The position numbers and the translations under genes are program-made. 11,756 nt of DNA, taken from Candidatus Cloacimonadota bacterium. Lineage in GTDB: Bacteria; Cloacimonadota; Cloacimonadia; Cloacimonadales; TCS61. Shown here piece by piece: positions 6,936 to 11,756 of this stretch (its first letter is position 1; every line of letters begins with the position of its first letter). The stretch covers positions 1-11,756 of the forward strand of contig JAGGWC010000023.1 of assembly GCA_021157645.1 (NCBI GenBank), given 5' to 3'. The notes below the pieces were generated by a model, which ran no database searches, had not been told where the DNA came from, and saw nothing but the letters and a program-made list of their open reading frames with translations.

Positions 6936-8389
6936 TCTTTTCTCCTCAATCTACTATTAAGTATACCTTTTGCTTTTCTATATTTTGCAATAACTCTACG
7001 TGATACATGTATACTCATTTTTGCAAGTTGTCCTACAATATCCTGATCACTTAATGGATGAATCTCATTTTCATGATCTATCATTCTGGTAATTTTTTGC
7101 TCAACATTATGCCTTGAAATTGAATTATAATTATCGTCCTTTCCTGCCTTACTTGTAAAAAAATCCTTTAGGCACATAATTCCAAATGGTGTATCGGCAT
7201 ATTTTATACGAACTACACGCGAAATTGTGGATTCATTAACTTGCAGTTCCTGAGCAATATCTGAATAAGTAAGGGGCTTTAAAACTCTATTTTCTCCATA
7301 AAAGAAATCCGGTTGATGATGTAAAATTGATTTTGTTACACGCTCTAAAGTTCTGCTGCGTAAATAAACTGATTTAATCAAGAATTTGGCTGAGTTGATC
7401 TTGCTTCTAACATAATTAAGAGCTTCTTTATCTTTTCTCACTTCTTGTAAAATTTTATTGTATCGTCTGCTCAAGCGTATTTTTGGAAATGAGTAATCGT
7501 TTATTATAACTTCATATTCGTTTCCAATACGCTTAATTATAACATCTGGTACAATATAATTGGAGTTATTTGCAAGAAGACGCAAACCAGGTTTTGGATC
7601 CAATTTTGCGATTTGCTTTTTCCAATTTAGAATGGTTGTAATGCTTGTTCCAAAACTTGATGCAATATTTTTATAGCGTTTATGAATAAGATCAGTAAAA
7701 TGATCCGAGATAAGAGTGATAATATTTTCATTATGAAATTCAGGATCAAGCTGAGCCAACAAGCATTCTTTAATACTTCTGGCAGTAATTCCTTTTGGTT
7801 CTAAATGAAGAAGCTTTAAATGAATTTCCTCTGCTCTTTGCAATTCAATCCCAAATTCTTCTGCAGATTCTTCCATAATAAAATCATTAGGCAAAAAACC
7901 ATGTGCATCAATACTATCAAACAATTCATAAGCAAAATCAAACTCAGCTTTGTTCAGATTTAACCTTTCGATCTGATAAACAAAAGCATCTTTTTTATTT
8001 TCTTGGTCTTTGATCATTTGATCGAAATTAACACCTTCCGTAGAGTGTGTACTGCCAGAACCTCCCTGAAAGTATTCTGAGTATGAATCCAATATTTCAC
8101 TTAATTCTTTAGTTTCTTCAAGAGTTTTTTTCAACTCTTCATCTTCATTCTCTTTTTTTATATCTTCTTCAATTCTATCTTTTATTTTATCATCTTTTTC
8201 AGATGAGATATCTTCCTCATCACGGTATTCAAGAAGTTCAAGCATGGGATTACTGATCATTTCCTGTTTTAAATGAGTTTCAAGCTGCATTAATGGCATA
8301 GCTAACATTTCTAGAGACTGAAGCATTTTTGGCTTCAACAATAAGTTTTGTGTTTGCTTTTGAACTAATGTCTGCCTGAATTTATTCAT
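6932..8389 (-). CDS. rpoN: RNA polymerase sigma-54 factor
   Basis: RpoN directs core polymerase to -24/-12 promoters that need AAA+ activators. At 485 aa it is full length. Region I (1-50) is the glutamine/leucine-rich start (KFRQTLVQKQTQNLLLKPKM, MLQSLEMLAMPLMQLE). Region II (about 55-105) is strongly acidic and lysine-rich. The core-binding part has LEPKGITARSIKECLL (196-211), LDPKPGLRLL (263-272) and YIVPDV. The DNA-binding part has a helix-turn-helix (373-396, TYSDIAQELQVNESTISRV). The C-terminal RpoN box reads SRRVIAKYR (463-471), against ARRTVAKYR in E. coli. The gene begins 15 bp after lptB, the usual neighbour in many Gram-negatives. The ribosome site is weak (AGAAG about ten bases upstream). 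Its stop overlaps the lpdA start. No bacterial enhancer-binding protein is in the window, so its targets are unknown. Confidence 0.97.
   Translation of the reverse strand: MNKFRQTLVQKQTQNLLLKPKMLQSLEMLAMPLMQLETHLKQEMISNPMLELLEYRDEEDISSEKDDKIKDRIEEDIKKENEDEELKKTLEETKELSEILDSYSEYFQGGSGSTHSTEGVNFDQMIKDQENKKDAFVYQIERLNLNKAEFDFAYELFDSIDAHGFLPNDFIMEESAEEFGIELQRAEEIHLKLLHLEPKGITARSIKECLLAQLDPEFHNENIITLISDHFTDLIHKRYKNIASSFGTSITTILNWKKQIAKLDPKPGLRLLANNSNYIVPDVIIKRIGNEYEVIINDYSFPKIRLSRRYNKILQEVRKDKEALNYVRSKINSAKFLIKSVYLRSRTLERVTKSILHHQPDFFYGENRVLKPLTYSDIAQELQVNESTISRVVRIKYADTPFGIMCLKDFFTSKAGKDDNYNSISRHNVEQKITRMIDHENEIHPLSDQDIVGQLAKMSIHVSRRVIAKYRKAKGILNSRLRRKE
6942..6947 (-). promoter_or_regulatory. Ribosome binding site deciding the lpdA GTG start
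   Basis: GAGGAG inside the last codons of rpoN lies six bases before GTG at 6935. It supports this non-ATG start, which also gives the correct N-terminus for the FAD-binding fold, and it shows lpdA is built to be read from the rpoN message. Confidence 0.7.
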
Positions 8390-8404
8390 AATATAGTTCT
8401 TCTT

Positions 8405-9142
8405 TTATTCATTTACAAAAGGATTAGTGAATCTGTCACCAAGATATACTTCTCGTGCTTTATCATCTTTCACCAATTCTCTGGATGTTCCACTAAATAA
8501 TATTTCCCCATTAAAAATAATATAAGCTCTTTCGGTAATTTTCAAAGTTTCAAGAACATTATGATCAGTAATTAAAATGCCAATACTTTTCTCTTTTAAT
8601 TTTCTTATAATATCCTGAATATCAGCTACAGCGAGAGGGTCTACACCTGCGAAAGGTTCATCCATAAGCATAAAAGATGGAGATGTCACAAGTGAACGAG
8701 TGATTTCAAGTTTTCTGCGCTCTCCGCCCGAAAGGGTATATGCTTTCTGCTTAGCTAATTTAGTAAGACCCAAATCCTCCAAATGCTCTTCCAATCTTAG
8801 TTTTCTCTCTTTTTTTGAGATCTTTATAGTTTCTAAAATTGCCATGATATTTTGTTCAACTGTAAGTTTGTGAAATATGGATGGTTCCTGAGCAAGATAG
8901 CCAATTCCTAATTGTGCGCGTTTATACATAGGAAGATTAGTTATTTGTTTTTCGTTAAAAAAAACATTACCACTATTAGCTTTTATTAAACCAAGTATCA
9001 TATAGAAAGTTGTAGATTTCCCGGCTCCATTTGGTCCTAGAATTCCGACAATTTCGCCTTGTTGCAAATTAATGCTAACATTATTTACGACCTTTCTATT
9101 CCCATAAATTTTAACTAGATTATCTGTTTTTAAACTCTTCAT
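8405..9142 (-). CDS. lptB: LPS export ABC transporter ATPase
   Basis: LptB is the cytosolic ATPase of LptB2FG, which lifts LPS out of the inner membrane onto the LptC-LptA bridge. At 245 aa it is family size. Walker A is GPNGAGKS (36-43), the Q-loop Gln85 is in YLAQEP, the ABC signature LSGGE is 137-141, Walker B FMLMDE ends at Glu162, and the switch His194 is in ITDHNV. GERRKLEITRSL and DEPFAGVDPLAV are LptB hallmarks that separate it from branched-chain amino acid ATPases. The ATG at 9142 has no recognisable Shine-Dalgarno site, but a promoter ends only nine bases upstream (see that entry). It is split from lptA by 125 bp and followed closely by rpoN, so it may begin a separate transcript. 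The permease genes lptF and lptG are not in the window. Confidence 0.97.
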   Translation of the reverse strand: MKSLKTDNLVKIYGNRKVVNNVSINLQQGEIVGILGPNGAGKSTTFYMILGLIKANSGNVFFNEKQITNLPMYKRAQLGIGYLAQEPSIFHKLTVEQNIMAILETIKISKKERKLRLEEHLEDLGLTKLAKQKAYTLSGGERRKLEITRSLVTSPSFMLMDEPFAGVDPLAVADIQDIIRKLKEKSIGILITDHNVLETLKITERAYIIFNGEILFSGTSRELVKDDKAREVYLGDRFTNPFVNE

Positions 9143-9267
9143 ATTGAATAAACTTAATTATTCCCATTTTATTTGTCAAGCGAATGTTACTATTAAGATT
9201 CAGATTTGGAATAGATTATGCTTTGGCGATTAATCTAACTTGTTTTTTAGTATTTAATTAAGGTTTT
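9143..9267. other. Intergenic region between lptA and lptB
   Basis: This 125-bp gap is by far the largest in the window. It holds the lptB promoter near its low-coordinate end and a weak 7-bp inverted repeat (TAGATTA / TAATCTA, 9212-9218 and 9231-9237, 12-base loop) on the lptA side. No U-run follows the repeat, so termination after lptA is possible but not shown. I see no small ORF, operator repeat or sigma-54 site in it. Confidence 0.6.
9151..9179 (-). promoter_or_regulatory. Promoter for lptB-rpoN and downstream genes
   Basis: On the minus strand a perfect -35 box TTGACA (9174-9179) is followed by a 17-base spacer and the -10 box TAAGTT (9151-9156, three of six to TATAAT, with the key first T, A and last T). 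Extended by two bases the -10 is TAAGTTTA, seven of eight to the Bacteroidetes-type TAnnTTTG. Transcription would start one or two bases before the lptB ATG, so the mRNA would be leaderless or nearly so. This fits the lack of a ribosome site at lptB. The inference rests on sequence alone. Confidence 0.6.
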
Positions 9268-10374
9268 CTACCAGTTTTTATGTTCAAATTTATAGATCCC
9301 TGCAACTTTATTATTTACTGAAATTTTTTTAATTCTATTTTGATCGTCTATTTTTAAAATCAGATGTTCACCTTTTGTATTATTTGCTGAGAAATTTCTA
9401 TTTTTAGTGGGTTCCTGCAGAAAATAGGAACTAACATTTCCTTTGGCTTCACAGAAAACAATTTTCCCATAATTAAAATTGAATTCCATTAGATCGCCAA
9501 TTGCCCAACTCTTTTTTGGTTGATTTTCCACTTCAGAGAACTGGACATAACAAGAATCCTGCAATATAGCTTTCTTAATTTTCTGCTCTTCAAAAAATAT
9601 CCGAAATTCAATTGCTGTCGCATCTGCAAGATCCGAAGTAAATTTTGGTTCTCCCAAATATACTGCCTTTTCTTCATCAGCAAAATATAAAAGGAAGTCA
9701 CTAACCATTAAAAAATCTTTTGAGAAAGTTTTCACATTAAATGTTGCAGCAACTTTTTTATAGTCCTTAAAATATTCGATCTTCTCAGCCAAAATAGATA
9801 GAGTATCTTTACCAGTTATTGAGAGTAGAGGTTTTTTTATTAAGTAACCATAGCCATCATTTAAATAATATTTTAACTCTCCACAATTTCCATGAATACT
9901 TTCCCGTTCATCATAGGTGATTACATTTTCTTTGGCAAAAAATTCCCTTGAATTCCGGAAATATTCTACTTCTTCAGCTTCAAATGTTCTTATAGTTGAA
10001 TCGCTGTGAGTTTCCGTTGCTAATACATTGCCACGAAGGAAAAGACGTTCTGAATTACGAAAGTAATCAACATTATCTGCAAACAAACTTAAAGTATCTT
10101 CATATACTCTCACGTTCCCCTGCATCCGAGCGATCTTTTGTAATTCAAAAATATCCGCTTTGTCACTGAAGAATTCGGTTTCTCCATAAAAGAAGTGTAC
10201 GTTCCCAAACAGATTTGTGACGTATTCATCCTCAATTTTGTTAATAATTAGTTTATCTGCATTAATCAATTTATAAGGTCGTAATTCTTCTTCAGCATGA
10301 AGCTCAAATATCGATGTAAGGATTACGACAAAAAGAAATAGTGCGAGGAATTTACCAGCTAACTTCATCTTCAT
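9268..10374 (-). CDS. lptA: LptA/OstA-like periplasmic LPS-transport protein, enlarged
   Basis: LptA-type proteins form the periplasmic bridge that carries LPS from LptC to LptD. Residues 1-27 are a signal peptide (MKMKLAGK, hydrophobic core, LHA before EEE), so the product is exported. The rest is repeated beta-strand sequence of the OstA type: GNV motifs at 57, 86, 115 and 311, and a recurring YF-x(9)-GN-like unit at 104, 138, 201 and 230. At 368 aa it is about twice E. coli LptA (185 aa) and closer to OstA-like proteins of Bacteroidetes. It could form a longer bridge as a single chain, or be an LptA with an added domain. The start at 10374 lies 23 bp inside lptC, with AAGG upstream, so it is coupled to lptC. 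The C-terminal 60 residues have no feature I recognise. Calling it LptA rests on context plus the repeats. Confidence 0.85.
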   Translation of the reverse strand: MKMKLAGKFLALFLFVVILTSIFELHAEEELRPYKLINADKLIINKIEDEYVTNLFGNVHFFYGETEFFSDKADIFELQKIARMQGNVRVYEDTLSLFADNVDYFRNSERLFLRGNVLATETHSDSTIRTFEAEEVEYFRNSREFFAKENVITYDERESIHGNCGELKYYLNDGYGYLIKKPLLSITGKDTLSILAEKIEYFKDYKKVAATFNVKTFSKDFLMVSDFLLYFADEEKAVYLGEPKFTSDLADATAIEFRIFFEEQKIKKAILQDSCYVQFSEVENQPKKSWAIGDLMEFNFNYGKIVFCEAKGNVSSYFLQEPTKNRNFSANNTKGEHLILKIDDQNRIKKISVNNKVAGIYKFEHKNW

Positions 10375-10906
10375 TCAGCTTACCTTCAGCAGATACTTTT
10401 GTAATTTCCACTCTATCAAGATCCAAGTTAGATTCCATCTCTTCACCTTTTAGAACATTGTCTTCACGAATCAAAATTACACCATTTTTTGCATATAACG
10501 TATTTGTGTTCCTATCTAATTCTATTAGTGGTGCTTTCATTGTTCCATTCTCACTCACAACCACAACATCACCAATTCCGGTTAATGTATTTTTTGCATC
10601 ATCCAGTTCTGCTTTATTGCATTTTAAAGTCGATTTTACAGAACCATCTATATTAAAAAAAGTAACGAATACAGTATCCGCAAAAGTTTGTTTTGTGCTA
10701 TAATATTTGTAATAATGAACCGCAGTTAATTCATAATCTATCACATCTTTATTTGTGGAAATAATTTTGATGGAATCTGCTTGTTCATCAGGTATTTTGC
10801 CACTTATTGGCATATTGGAAACTTCTTCATTTCTTGAGCATGAGAATAAGAATAGAAGACTACTGAGACTTAAGATGATCAAGAAGTTTTTGTAGACTCT
10901 GCTCAT
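10352..10906 (-). CDS. lptC: LPS export protein LptC, lipoprotein type
   Basis: LptC accepts LPS from LptB2FG at the inner membrane and hands it to LptA. The 184-aa length fits the family (about 190). The N-terminus is basic, then hydrophobic (residues 8-21), ending in the lipobox LFSC with Cys23, so it should be a lipid-anchored protein rather than one held by a transmembrane helix as in E. coli. After the anchor come a Ser/Asn-rich linker and LptC-domain strands, including TFFNIDGSVKSTLKCNKAEL, GDVVVV and NTNTLYAKNGVIL. The family is weakly conserved, so order in the operon adds weight: kdsC upstream, lptA downstream. The ATG at 10906 has AGGGA upstream. The gene overlaps the end of kdsC by 47 bp and lptA by 23 bp, both in different frames. 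Confidence 0.88.
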   Translation of the reverse strand: MSRVYKNFLIILSLSSLLFLFSCSRNEEVSNMPISGKIPDEQADSIKIISTNKDVIDYELTAVHYYKYYSTKQTFADTVFVTFFNIDGSVKSTLKCNKAELDDAKNTLTGIGDVVVVSENGTMKAPLIELDRNTNTLYAKNGVILIREDNVLKGEEMESNLDLDRVEITKVSAEGKLNEDEVSW

Positions 10907-11384
10907 ATTTTCCCTGTTTCTTTAAGATAAGTTCAATGAATTCTCTAACTGCACCTTCTCCTCCATTACGTTTGGTAATGAGGTCTACCCTGCTTTTTAT
11001 ATCATCGAAGGCATCTGCAGGAGTCGCTGAAATATTACATTTTTCCATAACCGGAAAATCATTCCAGTCATCTCCCATGTAAGCCACATTTTCCCATTCA
11101 AGTTTCAGTTCTTTAAGAAGTTTAGTGGTTTTTTTAAGTTTATTTCTAACACCTTGAAAAAACAATTTTATTTGAAGATCGTCACATCTTTGTTCAACAA
11201 TATGTGAACTTCGACCTGTTATTATCGCAAGTTTAATGTCGCTGAATTGTAAAAGTTTGATACCCAATCCATCCTTAGCACTATAATTTTTCGATTCTAA
11301 TTTATTATTATTATAAATTATTTTCCCATCACTGAGAACTCCGTCATTATCTAAAATAATCAATTTAATTTTGCTAAAATCCAT
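10860..11384 (-). CDS. kdsC: 3-deoxy-D-manno-octulosonate 8-phosphate phosphatase
   Basis: KdsC removes phosphate from Kdo-8-P to give Kdo, the sugar joining lipid A to the LPS core. It is a small cap-less HAD phosphatase, usually a tetramer. The 174-aa chain has motif I LDNDGVLSDG with nucleophile Asp12 and acid/base Asp14, motif II IITGRSS (54-60), motif III Lys82, and motif IV MGDDWND (103-109). GGEGAVREFIELIL near the end is a KdsC hallmark. The residue between the two motif I aspartates is Asn, where Val, Cys or Ile is more common. The C-terminus runs several residues past the E. coli type end and overlaps the lptC signal peptide region by 47 bp. It starts 5 bp after kdsA with AAGGAG and AAGG upstream, so the two consecutive Kdo enzymes are coupled. 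Confidence 0.95.
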   Translation of the reverse strand: MDFSKIKLIILDNDGVLSDGKIIYNNNKLESKNYSAKDGLGIKLLQFSDIKLAIITGRSSHIVEQRCDDLQIKLFFQGVRNKLKKTTKLLKELKLEWENVAYMGDDWNDFPVMEKCNISATPADAFDDIKSRVDLITKRNGGEGAVREFIELILKKQGKYEQSLQKLLDHLKSQ

Positions 11385-11389
11385 ATACC

Positions 11390-11756
11390 TTATTCTCCTT
11401 TAATTTTCAAACAGGCATCCAATAGTTCGGGAAGCTCATTAAGTTTAAGCATTGAACTTGCATCACTGAGAGCTTCTACAGGATTTGGGTGTGTTTCTAT
11501 AAATAGCCCATCAACTTTTCCTGTTGCCAATGCGGCTTTTGCCATCATTTCAATATACTGTGGAGTTCCACCTGAAGTTTTACCTTGGGAAGGTCTTTGC
11601 AGACTGTGTGTAACATCGTAAACTACGGGATAGCCTAGCTGTTTCATAATTGCAAAACTGCGGAAATCTACTACTAAATTATGATAACCAAAACTTGTTC
11701 CCCGTTCTGTGAGCAAAATATTCTTGTTTTTTGCAGCTAATATTTTTCCCGCAGCA
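11390..11756 (-). CDS. kdsA: 3-deoxy-8-phosphooctulonate synthase (partial, 5' end beyond window)
   Basis: KdsA condenses arabinose 5-phosphate with PEP to Kdo-8-P, the first committed step to Kdo. Only the last 121 residues are present; the family is about 270-285 aa, so the frame continues past the window edge. A TTG at 11716 is an internal codon, not the start, because the frame upstream still reads as KdsA (GKILAAKNKNI). Visible signatures are LLTERGTSFGYHNLVVDFR, YDVTHSLQ with the metal-ligand-type His, FIETHP with Glu, and EALSDASS with Asp. The SDAS form resembles the metal-dependent class (Aquifex) more than the CDGPS of E. coli. The deciding Cys/Asn near the N-terminus is outside the window. 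It heads the Kdo/Lpt block as seen here. Confidence 0.95.
   Translation of the reverse strand, partial: AAGKILAAKNKNILLTERGTSFGYHNLVVDFRSFAIMKQLGYPVVYDVTHSLQRPSQGKTSGGTPQYIEMMAKAALATGKVDGLFIETHPNPVEALSDASSMLKLNELPELLDACLKIKGE

Noticed and set aside
9212..9237. Intrinsic terminator after lptA
   Set aside because: The 7-bp stem is AT-rich with a 12-base loop and no U-run follows, so it is too weak to call a terminator.
11390..11716. Complete small gene starting at 11716
   Set aside because: The TTG there is an internal leucine codon; the frame continues upstream as KdsA to the window edge, so this is a fragment of kdsA.
1..11756. Mobile element, CRISPR array, tRNA/rRNA or horizontally acquired island
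   Set aside because: All genes are core housekeeping families with uniform direction and similar base composition, with no transposase, integrase, direct-repeat array or RNA gene seen.

Overview
The window is a dense, one-direction block from an AT-rich (roughly one-third GC by eye), LPS-making Gram-negative bacterium. Every convincing gene is on the minus strand, so transcription runs from high to low coordinates. The gene set suggests a lineage near the Fibrobacteres-Chlorobi-Bacteroidetes group or a neighbouring candidate phylum (Cloacimonadota-like). The clues are lipoprotein-type LptC, an enlarged OstA-like LptA, long-form HPF, HPr kinase/phosphorylase in a diderm, and a promoter that also fits a Bacteroidetes-style -10. 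This placement is an inference and is not proven by the window.

Layout in order of transcription. (1) 11756-9268 is an LPS block: kdsA (5' end outside the window), kdsC, lptC and lptA, with gaps of 5 bp or overlaps of 47 and 23 bp. It makes Kdo and builds the periplasmic part of the LPS transporter. (2) 9267-9143 is the only sizeable intergenic space (125 bp). It holds a good sigma-70-like promoter placed so close to lptB that the transcript could be leaderless. (3) 9142-6932 holds lptB (LPS-transport ATPase) and rpoN (sigma-54). (4) 6935-4642 holds lpdA (dihydrolipoamide dehydrogenase, GTG start overlapping the rpoN stop) and lipA (lipoyl synthase), a lipoate module between rpoN and hpf. (5) 4601-1060 holds hpf (long ribosome-hibernation factor), hprK, ptsH and ptsI, the phosphotransfer chain of a PTS with no sugar-specific EII in sight. 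(6) 1046-1 is metK (SAM synthetase), cut at its 3' end by the window edge.

The lptC-lptA-lptB-rpoN-hpf core matches the proteobacterial lpt-rpoN-hpf order. Where Proteobacteria have ptsN-rapZ-npr (nitrogen PTS), this window has hprK-ptsH-ptsI: HPr with both His15 and Ser46, its Ser-kinase and Enzyme I. A plausible reading is a regulatory PTS that senses PEP and ATP/Pi and is co-transcribed with sigma-54, ribosome hibernation, lipoate-dependent metabolism and the methyl-donor supply. hpf is set apart from the rest by two intergenic hairpins, one on each side.

I saw no mobile element, CRISPR array, tRNA, rRNA or frameshifted gene. No gene-free stretch exceeds about 125 bp. The genes belong to known families; the novelty is in how they are combined and in a few regulatory details.
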